Below are positions 24,601 to 32,491 of a DNA stretch of 46,406 nucleotides, in pieces. The stretch's first letter is position 1. Every line of letters begins with the position of its first letter. A program made the translations under genes and the position numbers. The notes under the pieces were generated by a model. It made no database searches and had not been told where the DNA came from. It was given only the letters and a program-made list of their open reading frames with translations. Source of the stretch: Alphaproteobacteria bacterium (GTDB lineage: Bacteria > Pseudomonadota > Alphaproteobacteria > TMED109); NCBI GenBank assembly GCA_022824395.1, contig JAJDZX010000121.1:1-46406 (forward strand), read 5' to 3'.

Positions 24601-25536
24601 ATGACGGGCAACGGCATGGAATCACCCGCGGTCCGCCGCGACCGGTTCAAGCAGTTGCTGGCCTTTTGCGAGGCGGTCCGGCTCGGCAGCTTCTCGGACG
24701 CGGCCAAGATGATCGGGTCGAGCCAGTCGGCGGTATCGGTTCAGGTGCGGGCACTCGAAGAGGAATTCGGCACGGCGCTCTTTTGCCGTCGGGGCACGGG
24801 CATCGCCCCGACCCGGGCGGGCCGTAACCTTCGCCGCGTCGCCTTGCCGCTCGTGCAGGGCCTGCAGCGCCTGCCGGACCTGTTCGAGGGACATCGGCAC
24901 GAGAGCGCCGTCACGACGCTTCGCATCGCCGCCGGCGAAGTCTCGGGCGGGGCAGTGCTGCCCGAACTCGTCAAGCGGTTCCAGGAACGCCATCCGGAAA
25001 TCAGGGTGGAGGTGCGCATGGGCGTCGGCACACAGCGCCTCGCCTGGCTCCGCAACCTCGATCTCGACGTGGTGGCCACTGCCATGGATGTCGTGCCCGA
25101 CGATATCCGGTTCCACCGGCTGGCGCGGTCCAGCCCGGTGCTGATCACGCCCAGAGACCATGCGCTGGCCGGGCTGGAGAGTATCGCCATTGCGGCGGTT
25201 ACCGGTCATCGGATGATCGCCCTGCCGTCCACGTCCTATATGCGGCAGTTCCAGGATGTACTCATGCTGTTGCACGGTGCACGCCCGCGCATTGTCCTCG
25301 AGCTGGAGGACTGGAGTTCGATGCTCAGCAGCGTGGCGGCTGGCGTCGGCATTGCCATTGTCCCGGACCTGTGTGTCAGCGCGATCGACCCGGTGCAGGT
25401 AGTGCGCATCGAGCATTCCTACGGATATCGTTACTACGGGCTGGCCGTGCGCGCCGACGGGATCATGGCGCGTGCCGCCAGCCGGTTCGTCGAGTTCGCC
25501 CTGTCGGACACCCTTGACGCGCACGAGGTGCCGTGA
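24601..25536 (+). CDS. LysR-family transcriptional regulator (first of a coupled pair)
   Basis: 311 residues from the ATG at 24601, with a second in-frame ATG at 24616. The N-terminal winged HTH is canonical: RFKQLLAFCEAVRLGSFSDA, KMIGSSQSAVSVQVRALEEE, FGTALFCRRGTGIAPTRAG. The periplasmic-binding-like effector domain follows (TLRIAAGEVSGGAVLPELVK; RVEVRMGVGTQRLAWL-type segment; GVGIAIVPDLCVS). Length is typical. Its stop is overlapped by the GTG of the second LysR gene. LysR proteins bind T-N11-A sites; the target is unknown. Proximity to the Tad-like genes makes control of that locus possible but unproven. Confidence 0.88.
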   Translation: MTGNGMESPAVRRDRFKQLLAFCEAVRLGSFSDAAKMIGSSQSAVSVQVRALEEEFGTALFCRRGTGIAPTRAGRNLRRVALPLVQGLQRLPDLFEGHRHESAVTTLRIAAGEVSGGAVLPELVKRFQERHPEIRVEVRMGVGTQRLAWLRNLDLDVVATAMDVVPDDIRFHRLARSSPVLITPRDHALAGLESIAIAAVTGHRMIALPSTSYMRQFQDVLMLLHGARPRIVLELEDWSSMLSSVAAGVGIAIVPDLCVSAIDPVQVVRIEHSYGYRYYGLAVRADGIMARAASRFVEFALSDTLDAHEVP

Positions 25537-26471
25537 GGCGGCACATCCCCGGTCGGCGCGACCGGATCCGGCAATTGCGCGTGTTCTGCGAGGTCGCCCG
25601 CACCGGCAGCATCACGACCGCGGCGGAACGCCTCGGACTCACCCAGCCCGCGGTGTCCAGCCAGATCCGCGAACTGGAGTACGAGCACGGAGCGATGTTG
25701 CTCGAGCGCCGCGTCGCGGGCGTGGCGCTTACCGGCGGGGGCGAACTTCTCTACGGGCTCGCCGAGCCTCTGGTGCAGGGTGTCGAGGACCTGTTCGACG
25801 ACCCGCAGCGCAGTCTCGACGCGGGGGCCGCGGCGCGACTCCGCTTGGCAGCGACCCGTGTCGGGCACTCCCTCGTCCTCCCCCGCTACCTCAGGCGTTT
25901 CCATGACCGCTTCCCGGACATCCCCGTTCGCGTCGACACCGCGTCGGTCAAAGAGGGACTCAAGAGGCTTCTCGACGAGCGGGTGGACCTGGTGTTCGGC
26001 ATCGACGCGCCGCTCCCCGGGGACAGCATCGACTACCGTCAGCTATTCACCTACGGCCTTGTGCTCATCACCCCGCCCGGCCATCCGCTCGCTTCACACG
26101 AGGCGGTCTCCCCGCAGGAGGCAAGCGAGTACAGCTCCGTCGTCCCTTCCCCCGAGCTGTACAGCCAGCACTTCGACGAAAGTCCTGCGCGCACGTTCAA
26201 CATCGAAGCCAATGCAGTGGCCGAGGTCGGCAGCTGGGAGATGGTCAGGCGCTATGTCGAGGTCGGCATTGGCATCGCCGTGGTGCCCAGCCTGTGCGTA
26301 AGCGAAACCGACCGGCTCCCTGTCATCGCCCTCGACACCTACTTCGGGCCCCGAAGCTACGGCGTGTTCACGTTGCGTGATCGCCTCCTCCCCCCGCCGG
26401 CCCGGCACTTCCTCAAGATGCTGACGCCGGATGCCACCGGGCAACCCGCTGGAAACACCGCTGGCACATGA
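25533..26471 (+). CDS. LysR-family transcriptional regulator (second of a coupled pair)
   Basis: 312 residues starting at the GTG at 25533, which overlaps the preceding stop (GTGA). The HTH reads RQLRVFCEVARTGSITTAAE, RLGLTQPAVSSQIRELEYEH. The effector-domain landmarks are LRLAATRVGHSLVLPRYLRR, VDLVFGIDAPLPGD and VGIGIAVVPSLCVSETD. It resembles its neighbour in length and in the VPxLCVS motif, so the two probably arose by tandem duplication. Both regulators would be made together, allowing heteromer formation. The effector ligand is unknown. Confidence 0.88.
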   Translation: MRRHIPGRRDRIRQLRVFCEVARTGSITTAAERLGLTQPAVSSQIRELEYEHGAMLLERRVAGVALTGGGELLYGLAEPLVQGVEDLFDDPQRSLDAGAAARLRLAATRVGHSLVLPRYLRRFHDRFPDIPVRVDTASVKEGLKRLLDERVDLVFGIDAPLPGDSIDYRQLFTYGLVLITPPGHPLASHEAVSPQEASEYSSVVPSPELYSQHFDESPARTFNIEANAVAEVGSWEMVRRYVEVGIGIAVVPSLCVSETDRLPVIALDTYFGPRSYGVFTLRDRLLPPPARHFLKMLTPDATGQPAGNTAGT

Positions 26472-26505
26472 TCAGCCTTGATCGCGGGGGATCGGGGTAA
26501 CCCGG

Positions 26506-26826
26506 TTGCCTGCCGCGATTGGCCCTATTTCTGCCCACCTGAAGGCGATCCGCCGCCACCTGTTCCAGGACCTCTATGCATGGGCGGGCGAGGTCCGCAC
26601 CGTCGAGATCGCCGAGGGCGACAGCCGGTTCCAGCCGATGCGCCTGATCAAGACCGGCATGGCGGACATCCACCGCCGCATCGTGGCGGCGGGATATTTC
26701 CTGGGATCGGTGCCGGACGCGTTCGCCGAGGGCGCCGGGCTGCTGCTGGGCGACGTCAACCATGTCCACCCGTTCCGCGAGGGCAACGGGCGCACGCAGT
26801 TCCAGTATCTGAAACAACTGGCCGCG
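26506..26826 (+). pseudogene. Fic-domain protein fragment
   Basis: The frame holds the core of a Fic (AMP-transferase fold) domain: HLKAIRRHLFQDLYAWAGEV, the strand FQPMRLIKTGMADIHRRI, and the active-site motif HVHPFREGNGRTQFQYLKQL with catalytic His and the GNGR loop. The N-terminal helices and any start with a ribosome site are missing. After KQLAA the frame runs into unrelated DNA, exactly where an opposite-strand relaxase remnant begins. The catalytic motif is intact, but the domain is truncated at both ends and probably inactive. Fic proteins often serve as toxins on mobile elements. Confidence 0.75.
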
Positions 26827-26902
26827 CGCTCAAATAGCCGTCCTTCTCGAAATAGCCCACGCCCTGCGACGGCGAGGCGATCTTGCCGATGAACGCTACC
26901 AT
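26823..26902 (-). pseudogene. N-terminal stub of a MobF/TrwC-type relaxase
   Basis: From an ATG at 26902 the minus strand encodes MVAFIGKIASPSQGVGYFEK followed by DGYLSA. This closely resembles the first residues of MobF/TrwC conjugative relaxases (IGKIAS..GxxYYExDGYYA). The similarity stops at the junction with the Fic fragment after about 26 residues. It is evidence that conjugative-element DNA was once here. Confidence 0.6.
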
Positions 26903-27126
26903 CGCGGCAGCCTCGTGAGGGAGGCGAAATGAGAGGATTCCTGCCGGTCCGTACACGCCAAATGCGCGCTCGCATTGATAAGAACACGAGTCGAACAAAG
27001 CGCCGTCCACGCATGGTCACGACAGTCGTCGAACGTCCTTCCCGACCGGGATTTTCCGCGCTTCGGCCCTTTCCTCCGGCATGGGGTGTGACAACAATCT
27101 GCTAACCGATGACCGGAGGCGAACCC

Positions 27127-27387
27127 ATGGTGACGATCAATGTGCGGCGGCTCGACGACAACGTGGTGGACCGCCTCAAGCAACGCGCCGCACAGAACAA
27201 CCGCTCACTGGAGGGCGAGGCGCGCCACATCCTGCAATGCGCCGCCGACGACGACATGGCAGCAAAGCGCGCCAGGTTCCTGGAGGCGTCGGACCGGCTG
27301 CGGGAGAAGACCAGGGGCCGCAAGCAGACCCCGGCGGAAGTGCTGATCCGCGAGGATCGTGACCACGGTCACCGCGACGACTTCTGA
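27127..27387 (+). CDS. FitA/VapB-type ribbon-helix-helix antitoxin
   Basis: 86 residues from the ATG at 27127, supported by GGAGG five to six bases upstream; the longer frame from 27109 includes the ribosome site itself. The N-terminus (MVTINVRRLDDNVVDRLKQR) and the helix NNRSLEGEARHILQ are the FitA-like DNA-binding fold. The charged C-terminus (REKTRGRKQTPAEVLIRED) should bind the toxin. The stop overlaps the toxin ATG (TGATG). Confidence 0.86.
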   Translation: MVTINVRRLDDNVVDRLKQRAAQNNRSLEGEARHILQCAADDDMAAKRARFLEASDRLREKTRGRKQTPAEVLIREDRDHGHRDDF

Positions 27388-27815
27388 TGCGCTTCGTGGT
27401 CGATGCGAGCGTGGCGGTCAAGTTGCTGGTCGACGAGCCCGATTCGGGTACCGCGCGGGAACTGGCGGCGAGCGGCGAGGAGCTTCACGCGCCCCGCCTG
27501 ATGGCGTCGGAGGCCGCCAATGCGCTGTGGCGCAAGGCGCGGACGGGCCAGATCGAGCGCGCCGAAGCCGGGGCCGCCATGGCCCTGCTTACCGGCATGC
27601 CGCTGCTCTGGCACGATGACGAGACCGTCGGCGCGGACGCGGTTCGTCTGGCGCTGGCCCTCGGCCACCCGGTTTACGACTGCGTCTATCTCGCGCTCGC
27701 CCACCGTATCGGCGCAACGGTGGTGACGGCGGACGGCCGATTGGCGAATGCCGTCGCCACGACCGAACACGGCGGAGCCATCCTGACGCTGATCGATTAC
27801 GCCGGGACGCGATGA
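27387..27815 (+). CDS. PIN-domain ribonuclease toxin (VapC type)
   Basis: A 142-residue PIN protein overlapping the antitoxin stop. Acidic active-site landmarks are VVDASVAVKLLVDEPD at the N-terminus, the Glu in LMASEAANALWRKA, HPVYDCVYLALAHRIGATV and VVTADGRLANAV. It belongs to the DAS-type VapC group, like the toxin at 14939, but the sequence differs clearly. This third module sits at the boundary between the accessory region and the housekeeping block. Confidence 0.88.
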   Translation: MRFVVDASVAVKLLVDEPDSGTARELAASGEELHAPRLMASEAANALWRKARTGQIERAEAGAAMALLTGMPLLWHDDETVGADAVRLALALGHPVYDCVYLALAHRIGATVVTADGRLANAVATTEHGGAILTLIDYAGTR

Positions 27816-27895
27816 CCGCCGCGCCGCACGACTTTTTTTCGCAGGCACGCAGCTGCACCTCCTCACCCTGACCCTCAACTCCGCGCCGGCGCCGG

Positions 27896-27924
27896 TTGAC
27901 AATAGTGCCGTTTTCCCGTACTTC
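27896..27924 (+). promoter_or_regulatory. Candidate promoter of the RhlE-like helicase gene
   Basis: A perfect TTGACA at 27896-27901 is followed after 17 bases by a weak -10 (TACTTC), about 60 bases before the helicase ATG. An inverted repeat GGAATT...AATTCC lies between the promoter and the start. The -10 mismatch limits confidence. Confidence 0.4.
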
Positions 27925-27984
27925 CCGCGGCCATAAACGGTTCCCCTGGAATTGGAACCGGTCATAATTCCGGACGATACCCGA

Positions 27985-29391
27985 ATGAGTTTTGACGACC
28001 TCGGCTTAAGCGAAGAGGTCCTCCGCGCGGTTGGCGACGCGGGCTACACCGATCCGACGCCGATCCAGGCGAAGGCCATCCCCCATGTCCTGATGGGACG
28101 AGACATTCTTGGCTGCGCGCAGACCGGCACCGGCAAGACCGCGTCGTTCACCCTGCCGATGATCGACATCCTGGCCGCCGGCCGGGCGCGCGCCCGGATG
28201 CCCCGGACGCTGATCCTGGAGCCGACCCGTGAGCTTGCCGCCCAGGTCGCCGAGAATTTCGACACCTACGGGAAGTACCACAAACTCTCCAAGGCGCTGA
28301 TCATCGGCGGCCAATCCATGGACGACCAGTACAAGCTCATCGACCGGGGCGTCGATGTGCTGATCGCGACCCCGGGGCGGCTGATCGATTTGTTCGACCG
28401 CGGCATGCTGCTGCTCAGCGATGTGAAAATCCTGGTCATCGACGAAGCCGACCGGATGCTCGACATGGGCTTCATGCCCGATGTGGAGCGCATTGTCGGC
28501 CTGCTGCCCAAAATGCGTCAGACGCTGTTCTTCTCGGCCACCATGCCGCCCGAAATTCGCCGCCTCGCCGACGCCTTCCTGATGAATCCCAAGGAGATCA
28601 CCGTCGCGCCGCCGGCCACCCCGCTGGAGAAGATTTTCCAGGGGATCGTCACGGTGACCCGAAAGGAACGCGGCCGCGGCGGCGGATACCCGAAATTCAA
28701 GCGCGAAGCGCTGAGGGCGCTGTTGGAAAAGGAAGATGTGCGCAGCGCGCTGATCTTCTGCAACCGCAAACGGGACGTGGATATCCTTTACCGTTCGCTG
28801 CAGAAGCACGGCTTCGATGCGGCGGCCCTGCACGGCGACATGGCGCAATCGGCGCGCACCGAGACCCTGGGGAAATTCAAGGCCGGGGAAATCAAACTCG
28901 TCGTGTGCAGCGACGTCGCCGCACGCGGTATCGACATCAGCGATCTCAGCCACGTCTTCAATTTCGACATCCCCACCCACGCCGAGGACTATGTGCACCG
29001 GATCGGCCGCACCGGCCGCGCCGGCCGCGAGGGCCGCGCCTTCACGCTGACGACGCCCGAGGACGACAAGTACCTCCACGCCATCGAACGGCTGCAGGGC
29101 CGCAAGATCGAGGAAATCGATGCCGGCCTCGGCAAACCGGGCCGTGCGGAACGTGCGAAACAAGACGATGCCAAGCCGGAAAGGAGCTCTTCGCGGCGCA
29201 GGTCCGGCAAGCGGGCGCGCGACGACAAACAAGACGACAAGCAGAGCGACAATCGGGACGACAAGCAAGACGGCCGGCGGAACGAAAAGCGCGGCAAAAA
29301 TCCCGACCGGGCCGGGAAGGACGAAGCGGTCGTCGGGATGGGCGACCACGTTCCCGCGTTCATGCTGCGCCCGGCAAGGGCGCCCGGCTAG
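27985..29391 (+). CDS. rhlE: DEAD-box RNA helicase, RhlE-like
   Basis: 468 residues from the ATG at 27985 (MSFDDLGLSEEVLRAVGDAG); upstream in-frame codons lack support. All DEAD-box motifs are present in order: Q motif PTPIQAKAIP, Walker A AQTGTGKT, PTRELAAQ, TPGRLID, DEADRMLDMGF, SAT in FFSATMPPE, then FCNRKRDV, DVAARGIDI and HRIGRTGRAGREG. The C-terminal 100 residues are highly charged with KQDDK-type repeats, as in RhlE proteins, and end in VPAFMLRPARAPG, a short motif common in alphaproteobacterial members. It unwinds RNA duplexes in ribosome assembly or RNA decay. It is the first gene of the housekeeping block. Confidence 0.93.
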   Translation: MSFDDLGLSEEVLRAVGDAGYTDPTPIQAKAIPHVLMGRDILGCAQTGTGKTASFTLPMIDILAAGRARARMPRTLILEPTRELAAQVAENFDTYGKYHKLSKALIIGGQSMDDQYKLIDRGVDVLIATPGRLIDLFDRGMLLLSDVKILVIDEADRMLDMGFMPDVERIVGLLPKMRQTLFFSATMPPEIRRLADAFLMNPKEITVAPPATPLEKIFQGIVTVTRKERGRGGGYPKFKREALRALLEKEDVRSALIFCNRKRDVDILYRSLQKHGFDAAALHGDMAQSARTETLGKFKAGEIKLVVCSDVAARGIDISDLSHVFNFDIPTHAEDYVHRIGRTGRAGREGRAFTLTTPEDDKYLHAIERLQGRKIEEIDAGLGKPGRAERAKQDDAKPERSSSRRRSGKRARDDKQDDKQSDNRDDKQDGRRNEKRGKNPDRAGKDEAVVGMGDHVPAFMLRPARAPG

Positions 29392-29468
29392 CCGCTTTGA
29401 CAATCCCCCGTCTTTGACTTCACACTAGACGGCATCGGTTTTGGAATTTCCCCGGGGAGGACCGCTCC

Positions 29469-29711
29469 ATGCAGACGATTTTCGTGCAAGTGAAGTGCGA
29501 GCTCGGCGAAGCCTATTCCGTCGCCGACAAGGCGGTCGAAACGGTGGAACAGGTGTCGGAGGTCCACTCCACATCCGGTGAGCATGATCTGCTGATCAAG
29601 TGCTATCTCGACGACGCCACCGACATCGGGCACTTCGTCACCGAACGGATTCAGCGCCTTCCCGGCGTCAAGGACACCTTCACCCTGATCACCTTCAAGG
29701 CGTTTTCCTAA
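29469..29711 (+). CDS. Stand-alone Lrp/AsnC ligand-binding domain protein
   Basis: An 80-residue protein consisting only of the RAM (Lrp/AsnC effector-binding) domain: MQTIFVQVKCELGEAYSVAD, EVHSTSGEHDLLIKCYL, then IQRLPGVKDTFTLITFKAF. No helix-turn-helix is present. Such short proteins oligomerise and sense amino acids but cannot bind DNA alone. GGGGAGG lies about 7 bases before the ATG. It follows rhlE by 77 bases and may share its transcript. Confidence 0.88.
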   Translation: MQTIFVQVKCELGEAYSVADKAVETVEQVSEVHSTSGEHDLLIKCYLDDATDIGHFVTERIQRLPGVKDTFTLITFKAFS

Positions 29712-29815
29712 GACGCCGGCCGGGGCGGGCAAAATAACTGCGTCATGTAAGGTCAATTCGGACGAATTGACCGAACCCGGCGCAAGTCCGGGGTATCCAG
29801 ATTTTCAATTCCTGA

Positions 29816-29888
29816 ACCACAGAGACGGTGAGGAGCACCGGGATCGAAACCTCTCCTCCTCACCTCCGTGCCTCCGTGCCTCTGTGGT
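29816..29888. repeat. Nested inverted repeat with 8-bp direct repeats
   Basis: Outer arms ACCACAGAG (29816-29824) and CTCTGTGGT (29880-29888), and inner arms GGTGAGGAG (29827-29835) and CTCCTCACC (29856-29864), are both perfect. The right side also contains CCTCCGTG, CCTCCGTG, CCTCTGTG in tandem (29863-29886). This resembles the dispersed intergenic palindromes with CACAGAG/CCTCCGTG seen in many bacteria. It lies between convergent genes and could also stop transcription. Confidence 0.75.
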
Positions 29889-29929
29889 GAATATTCCGGA
29901 TGCCCCGCACGGAGGCGGGACAGGAACGG

Positions 29930-31060
29930 TTACAGGTAGTACTCCCTGAGCGGCGGAAAGCCGTTGAAGCCGACCGACGAATAGCTCGCCGTGTAGGCGC
30001 CGGCATCGAGAATATCGATCTTGTCGCCGGCCTTCAGATCCATCGGCAAGCGGTAGCCGGCGTGCTCGTAGAGGATATCCGCGCCGTCGCAGGTGGGGCC
30101 GGCGAGAACCACCGGGCCGGTCCCGGCATCCGGATGTTCGGTGCGGAGCGCATACCGGATCGCTTCGTCCATGGTCTCGGCCAGCCCGCCGAACTTGCCG
30201 ATATCCAGATAGACCCAGCGGACCGGTTCGCCGTATCCCTTGGTCGAGACCAGCACCACCTCGGCGCGGATCAGGCCCGCATTGGCGGTCAATATCCGCC
30301 CGGGTTCGATCATCAGCCCCGGCGGCCGGTTGCCGAAGGCGCGGGCAATCGCGGTCCGGATCGCTTCGCTCACCGCCAGCAGACCCGGAACGTCGTCCCG
30401 GTAGCGGATGGGGAAACCGCCGCCGAGATTGACCACGTCCAGGCTGATCCCCTTTTCCGCCAGCGTGGTGAATATCCGCGCCACCTCGCCGATGGCCGCC
30501 TGCCAGGCGCCCGGCTCGGTTTGCTGGGAGCCGACATGGAAAGAGATGCCCCGCGCGGCCAGACCCATGTCCCGCGCCTTGATCATCAGATCGACGGCCA
30601 TCTCCGCCGAACAGCCGAATTTGCCGGAAAGCGGCCAGGCCGCACCTTGGTTGGCGACCAGCAGGCGGCAGAACACCTCGGAACCCGGTGCGGCCACGGC
30701 GAGCTTTTCCAGCTCCGGTTCGCTGTCGAACGCGAACAGCCGCACACCCCGGCTGTGGGCGCCGGCGATATCGCCCATCTTCTTGGCGGTGTTGCCGAAT
30801 GCAATGCTCGAAGGGTCCGCGCCGGCGGTCAGGCATCGCTCGACCTCGGGCAGGCTCGCCGCATCGAAACTGGACCCGAGCTCGACCAGCCGCTGAAGCA
30901 CCGGCGAGGCCGGATTGGCCTTCACCGCGTAGTAGATTTCAGCTTGCGGCAGCGCCGACCGCAAGGCCCCGAAGTTTGCCGAGATAACGTCGAGATCGAC
31001 CACCAGACAGGGGGTGTCCGGCTGCCGCTCGGCGAGAAATCGATCGATTTTAGGTGTCAT
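29930..31060 (-). CDS. Ornithine decarboxylase-like PLP enzyme (alanine-racemase fold)
   Basis: A 376-residue fold-III PLP decarboxylase. The PLP lysine is in IYYAVKANPASPVLQRL (Lys47). The phosphate-binding glycines are in VVNLGGGFPIRY, and MIEPGRILTANAG follows. The active-site Cys/Asp pair is in LAGPTCDGADILYE, which favours ornithine (or lysine) over diaminopimelate as substrate. It ends with YSSVGFNGFPPLREYYL, typical of ornithine decarboxylases. The likely reaction is ornithine to putrescine, feeding polyamine synthesis in the cytoplasm. It is divergent from the Nfu gene. Strict ornithine versus lysine preference cannot be settled by eye. Confidence 0.88.
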   Translation of the reverse strand: MTPKIDRFLAERQPDTPCLVVDLDVISANFGALRSALPQAEIYYAVKANPASPVLQRLVELGSSFDAASLPEVERCLTAGADPSSIAFGNTAKKMGDIAGAHSRGVRLFAFDSEPELEKLAVAAPGSEVFCRLLVANQGAAWPLSGKFGCSAEMAVDLMIKARDMGLAARGISFHVGSQQTEPGAWQAAIGEVARIFTTLAEKGISLDVVNLGGGFPIRYRDDVPGLLAVSEAIRTAIARAFGNRPPGLMIEPGRILTANAGLIRAEVVLVSTKGYGEPVRWVYLDIGKFGGLAETMDEAIRYALRTEHPDAGTGPVVLAGPTCDGADILYEHAGYRLPMDLKAGDKIDILDAGAYTASYSSVGFNGFPPLREYYL

Positions 31061-31149
31061 GGGCGCTTCCTAGGCGCTTACCGGGCGCTTCCAGGGTCGA
31101 GCGCCGGGTTATACGATAATTTCACCGGCTTTAAAGGGAAAATCCGGCA

Positions 31150-31174
31150 ATACCCGACCAGAATACCTGGACAT
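31150..31174 (+). promoter_or_regulatory. IscR-type-1-like site upstream of the Nfu gene
   Basis: The 25-base segment beginning ATACCCGACCAG and ending in CTGGACAT matches about 18 of 25 positions of the E. coli type-1 IscR consensus by hand alignment, best in the left half. It lies 83 bases before the iron-sulfur scaffold gene, where such control makes sense. Whether this organism has IscR or a related regulator is not visible. Confidence 0.35.
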
Positions 31175-31257
31175 TTTTTGTGGGCGATATAAATATCCCC
31201 CGGAACTATGGTAAGCGCCGGCGGTTGCCGCTGCCCGGCGCGTTGATGAGGTAAAGA

Positions 31258-32088
31258 ATGTTCATTCAAACCGAAGCCCTGCCCGACCCGGATCGGCTGA
31301 AATTTTTTCCCGGCGAGGCCGTTTTGCCCGGCGGTTCGGCGGAGTTCCCCGACGAGGAATCGGCGGAGCGTTCGCCGCTCGCCGAGCGGCTGTTCGGTGT
31401 CGACGGCGTCGCCGGAATCACCCTCCACGCCGATCACGTGGTGGTCGAAAAGGACCCGGACCTGGATTGGCTGGTGATGAAGCCGATGGTCCTCGGCGCG
31501 ATCATGGATCACTACACTTCCGGCGCGCCTGCCATGCACGGCATGGAAGCCGAGGCGGCCGAGGACGCCCCCGCCGACGAATCGATCGTCGCCCAGATCA
31601 GGGAAATTATCGACACCCGGATCAAGCCGGCGGCCCAGCAGACCGGCGGTGATGTCGATTTCGTCGATTTCAAGAACGGCGACGTGCTGGTCGAGTTCCA
31701 GGGATCGGCCTTCTCGCTGGTCGGCGGCATGACCAACGTGCTGCGGCACTACGTACCGGAGGTGGTCGCGGTGAAGGATTACCGCGATGCGCTGCCGAAG
31801 CCGGGATTGGACACGGTCGAGGCCCAAAGCATCCAGACGGTGCTGGACGAGCGGATCAACCCCGCCGTCGCCAGTCACGGCGGCCATATTTCGCTCATCG
31901 ACGTGCAGGGCGATATCGCCTATGTCCGCCTCGAAGGCGGCTGCCAAGGCTGCGGGATGGCCGACGCCACCCTCAAGCAAGGCATCGAAACGGAAATCAA
32001 GGAAGCCGTGCCCGCCATCAGCCAGGTGCTCGATGTCACCGATCATGCGGGCGGCGCCAATCCGTATTACCAGCCGGGCGCCATGTAG
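31258..32088 (+). CDS. Nfu-type iron-sulfur cluster scaffold/carrier with an extra NifU domain
   Basis: A 276-residue protein. An Nfu N-terminal domain (MFIQTEALPDPDRLKFFPGE; PLAERLFGVDGVAGITLHAD) is followed by two NifU-like domains. The first (about 108-175; GGDVDFVDFKNGDVLVEFQG) lacks cysteines where the cluster ligands should be. The second (about 195-265) carries the functional motif EGGCQGCGMADATLKQGIE with CxxC. Usual Nfu proteins have one such domain and about 185 residues. It should carry 4Fe-4S clusters to target proteins. It starts a plus-strand unit with the YciI gene 22 bases downstream. Confidence 0.9.
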   Translation: MFIQTEALPDPDRLKFFPGEAVLPGGSAEFPDEESAERSPLAERLFGVDGVAGITLHADHVVVEKDPDLDWLVMKPMVLGAIMDHYTSGAPAMHGMEAEAAEDAPADESIVAQIREIIDTRIKPAAQQTGGDVDFVDFKNGDVLVEFQGSAFSLVGGMTNVLRHYVPEVVAVKDYRDALPKPGLDTVEAQSIQTVLDERINPAVASHGGHISLIDVQGDIAYVRLEGGCQGCGMADATLKQGIETEIKEAVPAISQVLDVTDHAGGANPYYQPGAM

Positions 32089-32110
32089 CGCCGTAACTCC
32101 CGGGGGAACC

Positions 32111-32488
32111 ATGGCCGAGGAACAAGCGCTCCAGGAGCGGATCACCAGCTACCTGGGCAAGGAACTCTACGTCATTTTCTCGAAGCCCGAGGCGCCGCGC
32201 GAAAAGGTGCTCGAGGTCTCGCCCGCCCACCTCGATCATCAGGTGCGGCTGGAGAAGGAGGGAATTCTCTACGGCGCCGGTCCGGTGTTCGACGAAGGCG
32301 CGGACGCGCCCGCGTTCGGGATGATCATCATCCGGGCCGGGGATTTCGGCGAGGCCAGGAAAATCGCCGATTCCGACCCCATGCACTCCACCGGGGTGCG
32401 CTCCTACGAGCTCCGCAAGTGGAAGATGAACGAGGGGTCGTTCCAGGTCACCATCAACTTCTCGGACCAATCGGCGGAAATCGGGTAA
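32111..32488 (+). CDS. YciI-like protein
   Basis: 125 residues from the ATG at 32111, with GGGGGAA upstream. The ferredoxin-like YciI fold is recognised from LYVIFSKPEAPREKVLEV, HLDHQVRLEKEGILYGAGPV, ADAPAFGMIIIRAGDFGEA and SDPMHSTGVRSYELRKWKM (His/Asp active-site-like positions). Function of most YciI proteins is unknown; some are dehalogenase- or isomerase-like. It ends 3 bases before the stop of the convergent DNA glycosylase gene. Confidence 0.82.
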   Translation: MAEEQALQERITSYLGKELYVIFSKPEAPREKVLEVSPAHLDHQVRLEKEGILYGAGPVFDEGADAPAFGMIIIRAGDFGEARKIADSDPMHSTGVRSYELRKWKMNEGSFQVTINFSDQSAEIG

Positions 32489-32491
32489 GCC

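Noticed and set aside
28006-29403. 465-residue minus-strand frame opposite the helicase gene
   Set aside because: A shadow; the plus strand encodes every DEAD-box motif.
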